Part shown: positions 8,683 through 16,784 of the stretch, piece by piece
Layout: every line of letters begins with the position of its first letter
Position numbering within the stretch: the stretch's first letter is position 1
Source: Bacillota bacterium
Lineage (GTDB): Bacteria; Bacillota; Clostridia; Christensenellales; Aristaeellaceae
DNA length: 64,000 nucleotides
Assembly: GCA_023404345.1 (NCBI GenBank)
Contig: JAEYCB010000042.1
Location: 1 to 64,000 of the forward strand
Direction of reading: 5' to 3'
Notes under the pieces: generated by a model
What the model was told of the DNA's origin: nothing
What the model saw: the letters and a program-made list of their open reading frames with translations, nothing else
The model's database searches: none
Position numbers and translations under genes: made by a program

Positions 8683-10139
8683 AGGTTTCCTTCCTCCGTC
8701 TTTTGGCGCTCGGTGAGGCTGCGCTCAAACTTGAGCTTGGCAGTGTCGCGGGGCGGGTCCACGGGATAGTTTCCGGTGAAGCAGCCGTTGCAAAAGCCGC
8801 AGGTGGAATGATCAGCCAGCTTGGGAAGGTGCTCGACATTCAAAAAGCCCAGGCTGTCCACGCCGATGATTTTGGCGATCTCCTCCACGCTGTGGTGTGC
8901 GGCGATGAGGTTGTCGGTGGAGTCGATGTCGGTGCCGAAGTAGCACGGGAAGCGGAAGGGCGGCGCGGTGAGGCGCATGTGGACCTCTTTGGCCCCGGCC
9001 TCGCGCAGGAGGCTGACGATGTGGGCGGAAGTGGTACCGCGCACGATGGAATCGTCGATGAGCACCACGCGCTTGCCCTCCACGGTAGAGCGCACGGCGT
9101 TTAGCTTGATGCGCACGCTGTGCTGCCGCTGCTTCTGGGTGGGCTGGATAAAGGTGCGGCCGATATACTTGTTTTTGATAAAGCCGATGCCGTAGGGAAT
9201 GCCGCTCTGGCGGGCATAGCCAATGGCGGCGTCGATGCCGCTATCGGGCACGCCGATGACCACGTCGGCCTGCACAGGGTGATCCAGCGCCAGGAAGGCG
9301 CCCGCACGGAGACGGGCCACGTGCACGCTGCTACCGTCCACCACGCTATCGGGGCGGGCGAAATAGATGAACTCAAACACGCACAGTGAACTGTCGCATT
9401 TGCGTCCGTACTTGAGGCTCTTGATGCCCTCAGCGGAGACGACCACAGTTTCACCCGGCTCGATATCGCGCACAAAGGTAGCGCCGATGGCATCCAGAGC
9501 GCAGCTTTCGCTGGCAAAGACCACATCGCCGTCCAGATCGCCCATGCACAGGGGGCGGAAGCCGTGGGGGTCACGCGCGGCGATAAGCTTCTGCGGGCTC
9601 ATGATCACCAGCGAATACGCGCCTTCGATGCGCTCCATGGCGCGCAGCACGGCCTGCTCAATGCTGTCGCACTGAAGCCGCTCCTGCGTGATAATATAAG
9701 CGATCACCTCGGTGTCGCTGGTGGTGTGGAAGATCGCGCCCTTGAGTTCCAGTTCTTCGCGCAGCTCGCGGGCGTTGACAAGGTTGCCGTTATGGCACAG
9801 GGCCAATCCACCCTTGAGGTGGTTAACGAGCATGGGCTGAGCGTTGCCGCGATTTTGAGTGCCGGTGGTGCCGTAGCGGCAGTGACCCACAGCCATGCTG
9901 CCCTCGTGCAGCTTTTCCAGCACATCGCGGGTAAAGACCTCGTTGACCAGACCAACGTCCTTGTAGCAGTCAATCACGCCGTCGTTGTTGACGGCAATGC
10001 CGCAGCTCTCCTGTCCGCGGTGCTGCAGGGCGTAAAGTGCGTGGTAGGCGGCGGGCACCACGCCGGTTTTTCCGTCCTTGAGATAGATGCCGAATACGCC
10101 GCACTCCTCGTGCAGCTTGTCAAACGCATGCATGCTCAT
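8679..10139 (-). CDS. purF: Glutamine PRPP amidotransferase
   Basis: The committed step of purine synthesis, PRPP + glutamine to phosphoribosylamine. The 486-aa protein has a short propeptide (12 residues) before the nucleophile Cys13 in EECGVFGIY, so it is of the self-processed Bacillus type. The PRPP-binding loop VVLIDDSIVRGTTS is present. The C-terminal STCGFCNGCF retains the cysteine pair that in the B. subtilis type helps hold a 4Fe-4S cluster, which makes the enzyme oxygen-sensitive and suits an anaerobe. ATGA overlaps occur at both ends. Confidence 0.96.
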   Translation of the reverse strand: MSMHAFDKLHEECGVFGIYLKDGKTGVVPAAYHALYALQHRGQESCGIAVNNDGVIDCYKDVGLVNEVFTRDVLEKLHEGSMAVGHCRYGTTGTQNRGNAQPMLVNHLKGGLALCHNGNLVNARELREELELKGAIFHTTSDTEVIAYIITQERLQCDSIEQAVLRAMERIEGAYSLVIMSPQKLIAARDPHGFRPLCMGDLDGDVVFASESCALDAIGATFVRDIEPGETVVVSAEGIKSLKYGRKCDSSLCVFEFIYFARPDSVVDGSSVHVARLRAGAFLALDHPVQADVVIGVPDSGIDAAIGYARQSGIPYGIGFIKNKYIGRTFIQPTQKQRQHSVRIKLNAVRSTVEGKRVVLIDDSIVRGTTSAHIVSLLREAGAKEVHMRLTAPPFRFPCYFGTDIDSTDNLIAAHHSVEEIAKIIGVDSLGFLNVEHLPKLADHSTCGFCNGCFTGNYPVDPPRDTAKLKFERSLTERQKTEEGNL

Positions 10140-10846
10140 TCTCCCATCAGACGCTTCATAATTTCGTGATAGGCGTCCTCCACGCCGCCCAGATCGCGGC
10201 GGAAGCGGTCCTTGTCCAGCTTCTCATGGGTCACGCTGTCCCAGAAGCGGCAGGTATCGGGGCTGATCTCGTCGGCCAGCACAATGGTGCCATCGGCCGT
10301 CTTGCCGAACTCGAGCTTGAAGTCGATCAGCTCGATGTTGAGGTCCTTGAGGTAGGCGGTGAGCACGTCGTTGACCTTGAGGCTATAGCGGCAGATGAGG
10401 TCCATTTCCTCCTCCGTGGCCCATCCCATGGCGGCGATGTGGTAGCGGTTGACCATGGGATCGCCCAGCTCGTCGTCCTTGTAGCAGAACTCCAGCACGG
10501 TCTTGTTCAGCTTCGTGCCCTCCGGCAGGCCCAGACGCTTGGACAGGCTCCCGGCGGCGATGTTGCGCACAATCACCTCAAGGGGCACGATGCTCACACG
10601 CTTGACCAGCGTTTCGCGGTCGGACAGCTCCTCCACAAAATGCGTGGGCACGCCTTCCTTTTCCAGAAGCTTCATCAGGTGGTTGGTCACGCGGTTGTTG
10701 ATGGCGCCCTTGCCAGCAATGGTGCCCTTCTTCAGGCCGTTGAAAGCGGTAGCGTCGTCCTTGTAGTCCACCAGCACCAGGCCCGGATCGTCGGTCGCAA
10801 ATACCTTCTTGGCCTTGCCTTCGTACATCTGCTCCATCTTTTTCAT
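10136..10846 (-). CDS. purC: SAICAR synthetase
   Basis: Ligates aspartate to CAIR with ATP. The 236-aa protein has the family N-terminus MYEGKAKKVFATDDPGLVLV and KDDATAFNG, then EVIVRNIAAGSL and DFKLEFGK. ATG 10846 has AAGGAGG nine bases upstream. The stop overlaps the purF start by four bases. A 39-nt gap separates it from purE, the largest gap inside the biosynthetic part of the operon. Confidence 0.96.
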   Translation of the reverse strand: MKKMEQMYEGKAKKVFATDDPGLVLVDYKDDATAFNGLKKGTIAGKGAINNRVTNHLMKLLEKEGVPTHFVEELSDRETLVKRVSIVPLEVIVRNIAAGSLSKRLGLPEGTKLNKTVLEFCYKDDELGDPMVNRYHIAAMGWATEEEMDLICRYSLKVNDVLTAYLKDLNIELIDFKLEFGKTADGTIVLADEISPDTCRFWDSVTHEKLDKDRFRRDLGGVEDAYHEIMKRLMGE

Positions 10847-10885
10847 GGGAATTGCCTCCTTAAAAAATCAAACAATCGGATTGTG

Positions 10886-11368
10886 TCAAACGTTGAGGGC
10901 TGCGTCCTTGGCAAGGACTGCCGCTTCCATGTCCTTGCGCATCGCTTCAAGGGTCTTGGCAAGGGTCTCGTCTCCGGTGGCCAGAATCTGCGCGGCCAGC
11001 AGCGCCGCGTTTTCCGAGCCGTTGATGGCGACCGTCGCCACGGGAATACCGCCGGGCATCTGCACGGTGGAGAGAAGTGCGTCCAGCCCGTCCAGCGCGC
11101 TGGCCTTCACGGGAATGCCGATTACAGGCAGCACCGTGCGCGCCGCCAGCGCGCCCGCCAGGTGCGCCGCCTTGCCCGCCGCCGCGATGATCACGCCGAA
11201 GCCCTTTTCGCGGGCCGAGGCGGCAAAGGCCCCCGCCGCGTCCGGGGTGCGGTGCGCGGAATATACATGAGCCTCATAGGGAATGTTCAGCTTCTTAAGG
11301 GTTTGAAAGCAGCCTTCCAGAACAGGAAGGTCGCTGTCCGATCCCATGATGACCGCCACTTTTTTCAA
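10886..11368 (-). CDS. purE: N5-CAIR mutase, class I PurE
   Basis: Interconverts N5-CAIR and CAIR. From the TTG start at 11368 the product is 160 aa and begins MKKVAVIMGSDSDLPV, the family's signature loop, with YSAHRTPDAAG and GGIPVATVAING further on. The TTG is chosen because GGGAGG lies nine bases upstream and it gives the family's normal N-terminus; the ATG inside VIMGSD would cut the substrate loop. No purK is seen in the window. The TTG overlaps the stop of a small upstream ORF as TTGA, the same coupling style used through the operon. Confidence 0.93.
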   Translation of the reverse strand: MKKVAVIMGSDSDLPVLEGCFQTLKKLNIPYEAHVYSAHRTPDAAGAFAASAREKGFGVIIAAAGKAAHLAGALAARTVLPVIGIPVKASALDGLDALLSTVQMPGGIPVATVAINGSENAALLAAQILATGDETLAKTLEAMRKDMEAAVLAKDAALNV

Positions 11369-11541
11369 AAGAACCAGCCTCCCTTTTGACCAAATGCTCC
11401 ATTCCCATGCAAGAAAGAAGCAGCCTCCCCACGCGGTGCGCGTGCGGGGCTGCATTCAGGGCATAAGGATGGCGTTTTTCCAGGGGGAACCGCAAAGCCG
11501 GTGACAGGCAGCGGTACAGCGCAGCGGACGCATGGCGGCAA
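11365..11541 (-). CDS. Possible 58-aa zinc-knuckle ORF leading the purine operon
   Basis: TTG 11541 follows AAAGGAGGG with a 4-5 base spacer, and the predicted transcription start (about 11563) is only some 20 bases upstream, so this is the first translatable frame of the purine mRNA. The peptide has CVRC near residues 4-7 and CPEC near 27-30, a CxxC-x19-CxxC spacing like a small zinc ribbon. Its TGA overlaps the purE TTG (TTGA). Third-position GC is lower than in neighbours and I do not recognise the family, so it could be a non-functional leader. An upstream ATG (11604) is excluded because it lies upstream of the -10 box. Confidence 0.45.
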   Translation of the reverse strand: MPPCVRCAVPLPVTGFAVPPGKTPSLCPECSPARAPRGEAASFLHGNGAFGQKGGWFF

Positions 11542-11550
11542 GGGTCCCTC

Positions 11551-11615
11551 CTTTCCGAACGATGCGGCTATTTTATCTGAAATTGAGCGTATTGTCAACA
11601 GCATTTCCGAACGTT
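11551..11615. promoter_or_regulatory. PurBox-like operators around the purine promoter
   Basis: The 10-mer TTTCCGAACG occurs twice in the same orientation, at 11552-11561 and 11604-11613. In B. subtilis the PurR operator half is AWWWCCGAACWWT; the copies at 11603-11615 and 11551-11563 match it with one and two mismatches. A weaker inverted partner lies at 11634-11646. One copy is upstream of -35 and one overlaps the start site, so repression by a PurR-like protein is plausible. No purR gene is in the window. Confidence 0.5.
11570..11598 (-). promoter_or_regulatory. Promoter of the purine operon
   Basis: On the minus strand TTGACA (11593-11598) is separated by 17 bases from TAAAAT (11570-11575), close to the vegetative consensus. 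Transcription would begin near 11563. A G+C-rich hairpin with unequal arms lies downstream at about 11419-11452, followed on the minus strand by TTCTTTCTT. It might act as an attenuator before purE, but it is not a clean terminator. Confidence 0.8.
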
Positions 11616-11654
11616 TTTATTTTAACAACAAAAAACGTTAGATTTTTTGATTGC

Positions 11655-11683
11655 TTGCCCCACTGCCGGGCCTGTGGTATTAT
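11655..11683 (+). promoter_or_regulatory. Promoter of the DMT exporter gene
   Basis: TTGCCC (11655-11660), 17-base spacer, then TATTAT (11678-11683) preceded by TGG, an extended -10. It is divergent from the purine promoter. The 11369-11744 interval holds these two promoters, the PurBox-like sites and the small leader ORF; I see no riboswitch fold there. Confidence 0.6.
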
Positions 11684-11744
11684 GATCCCATTCTATCCCA
11701 AAGAAGGCTGCGCATACGCGCGCCTCAGGCAAGGAGGCCATGTT

Positions 11745-12623
11745 ATGTCCGCCGCGGAACGTCGGGGCCATCTGCTGGCGCTGTTTACCATCGTGGTGTG
11801 GGGCACCACGTTTTTGTCCACATCGGTGCTGCTGCGCGATTTTACGCCGCTTGAGATCCTCATCATCCGCATGGCGCTAGGCATCGCGGCGCTAACTGCG
11901 GTGCGTCCGCGGCGGCTGCAGCTGAAAAGCCGCCGCCATGAATGGCTCTTCGCCGGAGCGGGGCTGACGGGCGTATCCCTGTATTTTCTATTGGAAAACT
12001 ACGCGCTCACCTTCACCTATTCGGCCAACTGCAGCGTGATCATCTCCACCGCGCCATTTTTCGTGGCCATTGCGGTGCGGCTGTTTCTGGGCGGCGCGCC
12101 GATGGGCCGCAGCTTTTACGCGGGCTTTGCGGTAGCCATCGCGGGCATCGCGCTGCTTTCCTTCAGCGGGCAGGCTCTCAACCTCAACCCCCTGGGCGAC
12201 CTTCTGTGCCTACTGGCCGCCGTGTGCTGGGGCGGATACAGCGTGTTCCTCAAAAAGATCGAAACCTATGGCTACGACACGCTCCTGGTCACGCGCCGCA
12301 TCTTTCTCTACGGCCTTTTGTTTCTGCTGCCGGCGCTGCCCTTTATGCCGGTGCGTTTCGAAGTGCATGCGTTGCTGCGGCCCGTCAACCTGCTCAACCT
12401 CCTCTACCTGGGCCTGTGCGCCAGCGCCCTGTGCTTCGTCACATGGAACGTGGCGGTCAGACGGCTGGGCGCGGTGCGCACCAGCGTCTACATCTACCTT
12501 TCCCCCGTGGTGACAATCGTGGCATCCTGGCTGCTGCTGGGCGATCCCGTGCTGCCCATGGCGCTGCTGGGCGCGGCGCTGACGCTGGTGGGGCTGGTGC
12601 TGTCCCAGCGGCGGCAGGCCTGA
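11745..12623 (+). CDS. DMT-family (EamA) membrane exporter
   Basis: The 292-aa protein is built of two EamA repeats, about ten membrane segments, the usual size for the drug/metabolite transporter superfamily. WGTTFLSTSVLLRDFTPLEI in the first repeat is the typical EamA opening. The substrate cannot be told from sequence; relatives move amino acids, purines or other small metabolites. ATG 11745 (MSAAERRG) is seven bases from GGAGG (11733-11737). The longer frame would begin upstream of its own promoter. The next gene follows after 15 nt, so they are probably cotranscribed. Confidence 0.87.
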   Translation: MSAAERRGHLLALFTIVVWGTTFLSTSVLLRDFTPLEILIIRMALGIAALTAVRPRRLQLKSRRHEWLFAGAGLTGVSLYFLLENYALTFTYSANCSVIISTAPFFVAIAVRLFLGGAPMGRSFYAGFAVAIAGIALLSFSGQALNLNPLGDLLCLLAAVCWGGYSVFLKKIETYGYDTLLVTRRIFLYGLLFLLPALPFMPVRFEVHALLRPVNLLNLLYLGLCASALCFVTWNVAVRRLGAVRTSVYIYLSPVVTIVASWLLLGDPVLPMALLGAALTLVGLVLSQRRQA

Positions 12624-12638
12624 AAGGAACGAGCCGTC

Positions 12639-13469
12639 ATGAAACGTATCGAATGGAAAGCACCGTTGCTGCTGTGGATACTGTTTGAAGGGATTGCCAT
12701 TACCCTGTGGCTTGTGCTCCACAATCCGTTTTATCTTCTAAATTTTTCCTATATTGGGACCGGCCTGGCCCTGGGCGTCCTGCTGTATCTGAACAAGCGA
12801 CCCGCAGCCCGAAACGTCACACAATGGATCATCGGGGTGTACATGCTAGTTTATCTGGGGCTGATGAAAGGCGAAAACATGCAGCTGGAGGGGTTTTGGT
12901 ACTATCTGTTTCAAGGTGTGTTTGAAGCGGCTGTCATCCATTACCTGATCGCCAAAATCGCAGGCCCCCTGATTTTCGGGCGGGGATGGTGCGGGTATGC
13001 CTGCTGGACCGCCATGGTACTGGACCTGCTGCCCTACAAAACCCGATGCGCCCCGCGCAGGCGATGGACCTGGCTGCGGTACGTGCTTTTTGTGCTGTCG
13101 CTTTTATTTGTGACAGCGCTGGTTGCTTTCCGCGTCCAGCCGCTGGAACGCATCATGCAATGGAGCTTTGTCATCGGAAATCTGCTGTACTATGCTGTCG
13201 GAATCACGCTGGCCTTTGTGCTCAAGGATAACCGGGCGTTTTGCAAATATCTTTGCCCCGTAGCCGTATTCCTCAAGCCTGCCAGCTACTTTTCACGCCT
13301 GCGCGTCACCTGTGACAATACGGCCTGCATTTCCTGCGGAAAGTGCCGCTCCGTCTGTCCCATGGACGTAGACATGACTGATAACGCCCGCTCCCGCTTG
13401 CGCGGCACGGAGTGCATCCTGTGCCTGCGCTGCGTGGAGGCCTGTTCTCAGAAGGCCCTGAAGTGCTAG
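12639..13469 (+). CDS. NapH/NosR-like membrane 4Fe-4S protein
   Basis: A 276-aa membrane polyferredoxin. There are about five hydrophobic segments (near 10-28, 36-51, 62-76, 146-164 and 175-196), a GRGWCGYAC motif at 115-122 and CKYLCP at 202-207, both typical of the NapH/NosR/CcoG-like group, then two 4Fe-4S motifs: C230-C233-C236-C240 and C259-C262-C265-C269. It should pass electrons between a membrane donor and a soluble partner. No nap, nos or rnf partner is nearby, so the acceptor is unknown. It begins 15 nt after the exporter gene and ends seven bases from a convergent gene. Confidence 0.8.
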   Translation: MKRIEWKAPLLLWILFEGIAITLWLVLHNPFYLLNFSYIGTGLALGVLLYLNKRPAARNVTQWIIGVYMLVYLGLMKGENMQLEGFWYYLFQGVFEAAVIHYLIAKIAGPLIFGRGWCGYACWTAMVLDLLPYKTRCAPRRRWTWLRYVLFVLSLLFVTALVAFRVQPLERIMQWSFVIGNLLYYAVGITLAFVLKDNRAFCKYLCPVAVFLKPASYFSRLRVTCDNTACISCGKCRSVCPMDVDMTDNARSRLRGTECILCLRCVEACSQKALKC

Positions 13470-13476
13470 ACCGTCC

Positions 13477-15378
13477 TCACCGCGCCACCTCAACGCCCTC
13501 CGCCGGGCCCAAAAACGCCGTTGCGCGCCTGACCTCATCCGGGGTCGGGCGCGTTCCCTTTGGCACGACCACCCACATTTCGCCCCCGGCCAGCATGACC
13601 CGAGCCGCCACCTCGCCCTCGAACCACTCCGGCGAGCCGCTCACCCCCAGAAGGCAGGCGTCCTGCCAGCGGTTTTCCCCTTCGAGGCACTCGGCTACAT
13701 AGCCGCAGGGCAACTCGTATACGCGGCCCTGCGCGTCGCGCGTGCCGCGCCGGTGCTCCACCGTCACGTGGACGGCGCGCCCCAGCGGCGTAGGCGCGCC
13801 GCTGGGCTGCACGTTTCTCCGCGGCGTTTCTTCCCAAAAATCGAAGCCCAGGCACGTGCACAGGTCTGTGGCCAGCATGCCCCGCTCGCCGCATCGCCGC
13901 GCGGCCCGCTCGCCCGCCAGCCCGTGCAGGGCGCACGCCGCCTGCATCAGAAACAGATCGTCCATCGCGTAGGCGCCCGCCGCTCGCCCGGCCAAAAGTG
14001 CCGCCATCACGCCGGTCAGCGCGTCGCCGCTGCCGCCCTTGGCCATGGCGGGCGTGCCGAAGGGGTTGAGGGCCATGCCCTCCTCCGCGCACAGCACGCT
14101 GCGCGCGCCCTTGAGCACCACCGCCGCGCCATACCTACGCCGGATGCGCGCCGCCGCGCCCGGCATATCCGCGAGAATCTCCGCCGTGGATACGCCCAGC
14201 AGCCGCGCCGCCTCCCCCGGGTGGGGAGTCAGCATAATCGCCGCCCCGTCCGCCAGCCAGGCGGGCCGCCGGGCCAGCAGGTTGAGCGCGTCCGCGTCCA
14301 GTACGCAGGGGCGCGCGTGCCCATGCAGGAAGCGAAGAAGCCGCTCCATCAGCGCTGCAGCCATCGGCCCCTGCCCCAGCCCGCAGCCCGCGCCCAGCGC
14401 GTCCGCGCGCTCCAGCGCCGCCGAAAGGGACTCCCAGGCGGCGTCCTCATCCTGTGTGGACAGCGGGGCGCAGGTGGCGCAGGGGCAGAGCGTCTGCACC
14501 ACGTCCACCACATCATCCGGGCAGGCCACCGTCACCAGCCCCGCGCCCGCGCGCAGGGCCGCCGTCGCGGCGATGGCCGCGGCCCCCGCCATGCCCCGGC
14601 TTCCGGCCCAGAGCACCACGCGGCCAAAGCTGCCCTTGTGCGCGATTTTCGCGCGGGGCGGCAGAAGCCGCTCGCCCCGCTCCAAAACGCGCATGCCGTC
14701 CGCATCGTCCAGCGCCGCGGCCTCCGGCACGGTCAGGCCGATGTCCGCCACGGTGATCTCCCCGGCGCAGTCCGGCCCCTGCCCCAGATACAGCCCCGGC
14801 TTGGGCCGGTGGAAAGTGACCGTCTCACACGCACGCACCGCCGCGCCCATCACCTGCCCCGTCTCGCCATTCAGCCCCGAGGGGATGTCCACCGCCACCA
14901 CGGGCACGCCCGCCTCCGCCAGCGCATTGAGCGCCTCGCAGGCCGCGCGCGCCGCGCCCTCCAGCGGGCGCGACAGGCCCGTGCCAAACAGCGCGTCCAC
15001 CGCGCAGACGGCCTGCTTCGGCAGCGCCAATCCGTCCTCCGCGCGCCGCACGGCCACGCGGTCCGCCGCCGCCTCCCTGAGGCGGCCCAGCTCCCGCTGC
15101 GCGTCCGCACTGAGCGCGCCGGGCAGCAGCCAGCATTCGCCCCGGAAGGCCGGGTCCTCCTGCGCCAGCATGCACATGGCCGCCAGACCGTCGCCCCCGT
15201 TGTTGCCCGTGCCGCACAGGCAGACCACCAGCCCCGCGCGCCCGGCCATCCGGCGGCGCACCGCCCGCGCCACGTGCGCCGCGGCGTTTTGCATGAGTGC
15301 TTCGCCCGTGATGGATGTCTCCCGCATCACGCGGGTTTCCACCCGCTTCATCTCCGACGGTGTGATGGTGCGCAGCAT
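13477..15378 (-). CDS. nnrD/nnrE: NAD(P)HX epimerase/dehydratase with C-terminal pyrophosphatase-like domain
   Basis: Repairs hydrated NAD(P)H. Residues 1 to about 205 are the YjeF N-terminal epimerase (LCGTGNNGGDGLAA at 54-67); about 225-510 are the ADP-dependent dehydratase (GRVVLWAGSRGMAGAA, and KGGSGDALTGV from residue 447). Both are usual in one bacterial chain of about 500 aa. This one has 633 aa: the last 100 residues (VTVEHRRGTRD, GYVAECLEGE, QDACLLGVSGSPEWFEGEV, MWVVVPKG) closely follow the small clostridial inorganic-pyrophosphatase-like proteins of about 115 aa. The fusion might remove pyrophosphate or a nucleotide by-product; that is inference. AcpS is encoded 18 nt upstream, a common pairing. 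Confidence 0.9.
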   Translation of the reverse strand: MLRTITPSEMKRVETRVMRETSITGEALMQNAAAHVARAVRRRMAGRAGLVVCLCGTGNNGGDGLAAMCMLAQEDPAFRGECWLLPGALSADAQRELGRLREAAADRVAVRRAEDGLALPKQAVCAVDALFGTGLSRPLEGAARAACEALNALAEAGVPVVAVDIPSGLNGETGQVMGAAVRACETVTFHRPKPGLYLGQGPDCAGEITVADIGLTVPEAAALDDADGMRVLERGERLLPPRAKIAHKGSFGRVVLWAGSRGMAGAAAIAATAALRAGAGLVTVACPDDVVDVVQTLCPCATCAPLSTQDEDAAWESLSAALERADALGAGCGLGQGPMAAALMERLLRFLHGHARPCVLDADALNLLARRPAWLADGAAIMLTPHPGEAARLLGVSTAEILADMPGAAARIRRRYGAAVVLKGARSVLCAEEGMALNPFGTPAMAKGGSGDALTGVMAALLAGRAAGAYAMDDLFLMQAACALHGLAGERAARRCGERGMLATDLCTCLGFDFWEETPRRNVQPSGAPTPLGRAVHVTVEHRRGTRDAQGRVYELPCGYVAECLEGENRWQDACLLGVSGSPEWFEGEVAARVMLAGGEMWVVVPKGTRPTPDEVRRATAFLGPAEGVEVAR

Positions 15379-15396
15379 GCGCCCTTCCCCCTTTTG

Positions 15397-15768
15397 CTAC
15401 TCGATCACGCACACGGCGGCGGCCATGCCCGCCTCATGCGTCAGGCTCAAAAACGCGCGCTCCGCGCCCAGCTCTCCCAGTCGCGCCTGCGCCGTCCCGG
15501 TCAGGCGGTAGGCGGGCGCGCCGCCCGGCAGATGCTCCACGGCGATCTCGCAAAGCGCGATGCCCCCGCCGATGCCCGTGCCCACGGCCTTGAGAAAGGC
15601 CTCCTTGGCCGCGAACATGGCCGCCGCACTCTGCGCGCCCATCTGCCCGCGCGAGGCGATGTACGCGCGCTCGCCGTCGGTGAAGAAGCGGCGCAGAAAG
15701 GCGTCGCCGCGCTTCAGCTCCCGCTCGATGCGCCCCACCTCGCACAGGTCGATGCCCAGGCCCCTCAT
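15397..15768 (-). CDS. acpS: Holo-ACP synthase
   Basis: Transfers 4'-phosphopantetheine from CoA to the serine of acyl carrier proteins. The 123-aa product starts MRGLGIDLCEVGRIER with the Mg-binding aspartate, and has FAAKEAFLKAVGTG, the second family motif. ATG 15768 overlaps the stop of the P1 peptidase gene (ATGA, 15765-15768). It probably serves the fatty-acid ACP and could also activate the ACP encoded at 44189-44425. Confidence 0.93.
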   Translation of the reverse strand: MRGLGIDLCEVGRIERELKRGDAFLRRFFTDGERAYIASRGQMGAQSAAAMFAAKEAFLKAVGTGIGGGIALCEIAVEHLPGGAPAYRLTGTAQARLGELGAERAFLSLTHEAGMAAAVCVIE

Positions 15769-16724
15769 GCGTCCCGGCCCATGGCGACCGCGTTGACCAC
15801 GGCCCGCGCCATGACCTCCGCCGCCGCCGCGCACAGCTGAATCTGGTTCACGTCCGCGTCCACGCGGCCCGTGCCAAGGGCAAAGATGGTGTCGCCGTCC
15901 ATCTGCGTGTGCACGGGGCGGATGGCCCGCGCCAGCCCGTCGTGCGCGCAGGTAGCCAGCCGCTTCGCCTGCGCCTTGGTGATGACCGCGTCGGTAGCCA
16001 CCACGGCAATGGTGGTATTCTGCCCCGTGGTGATGCGCGGGGTGCCGGGCGCGGGGGCCGCGCCGTGCAGCAGGCTTTCGCACAGCACGGGGGTGCCATC
16101 CTTCATGCGGCCGAAGCCCAGCGGCCGGCCGTTTCGGATGTCGTAGACATCGCCGCAGGCGTTGACCACGGCGATGGCGCCCACCGTCACCCCGCAGGGC
16201 AGGACGATGCTGGCCGTGCCCACGCCGCTTTGCATGGGTGTGGCGCCGGGCACCAGCTTGCCCACGGTCGCGCCCGTGCCCGCGCCAAACGCGCCCTGCC
16301 GGACCGCCTTGGACGCGGCCTTGCACGCCTCGATACCCATGGCCGCATCCGGGCGCACATGCGCGTCGCCCACGGTCAGGTCAAAGATCACCGCACCGGG
16401 CACGATGGGCACGTGGCACACGCCCATATCCATGCCCGCCTGATGCTGCTCCAGAAACTCCATCACGCCCGTAGCGGCCGCCAGCCCGAACGCGCTGCCA
16501 CCCGCCAGCACCACGGCGTTGGCGCGCTCCACGGTGTTTTCCGGCGCGCACAGGTCCGTCTCGCGCGTGCCGGGTGCCGCACCGCGCACATCCGCGCCCA
16601 CTACCGCGCCGTCGTGGCTGGCCAGAACCACCGTCACGCCGGTTTTGGCTGCGGCGTTTTGCGCCTGCCCCACGCGAATGCCATGTACATTGGTAATGCT
16701 GCCTTCAAAAACAGGCTGTTTCAT
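15765..16724 (-). CDS. P1-family (DmpA-like) N-terminal nucleophile peptidase
   Basis: A 319-aa S58 peptidase of the DmpA/BapA kind, which cuts itself before a Ser or Thr and then acts as an aminopeptidase or beta-peptidyl enzyme. The N-terminal VHGIRVGQA and the glycine-rich GGSAFGLAAA are typical, and the probable autocleavage point is Asn236-Thr237 in ITTGQNTTIAVVATDA. No signal peptide is seen, so it is probably cytosolic. ATG 16724 begins the protein MKQPVFEGSI; the stop overlaps acpS. The physiological substrate is unknown. Confidence 0.88.
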   Translation of the reverse strand: MKQPVFEGSITNVHGIRVGQAQNAAAKTGVTVVLASHDGAVVGADVRGAAPGTRETDLCAPENTVERANAVVLAGGSAFGLAAATGVMEFLEQHQAGMDMGVCHVPIVPGAVIFDLTVGDAHVRPDAAMGIEACKAASKAVRQGAFGAGTGATVGKLVPGATPMQSGVGTASIVLPCGVTVGAIAVVNACGDVYDIRNGRPLGFGRMKDGTPVLCESLLHGAAPAPGTPRITTGQNTTIAVVATDAVITKAQAKRLATCAHDGLARAIRPVHTQMDGDTIFALGTGRVDADVNQIQLCAAAAEVMARAVVNAVAMGRDA

Positions 16725-16784
16725 CGCGTCAAACCTCCTTGTGCTTCGCGCCTTCCCCGGCGCGCCTCTCCCCCATGCGGGAGC

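Noticed and set aside
11369..11562. Purine riboswitch in the purE leader
   Set aside because: No conserved purine-aptamer loops are seen; the interval is better explained by the small ORF and PurBox-like control.
13753..15840. 695-aa rightward frame opposite nnrD/E and acpS
   Set aside because: Composition (Arg, Ala, Pro, His) is that of an antisense frame, and both genes beneath are firmly identified.
16725..16784. Terminator between birA and P1 peptidase
   Set aside because: Short GC hairpins are present but no T run follows on the transcribed strand, so read-through is likely.
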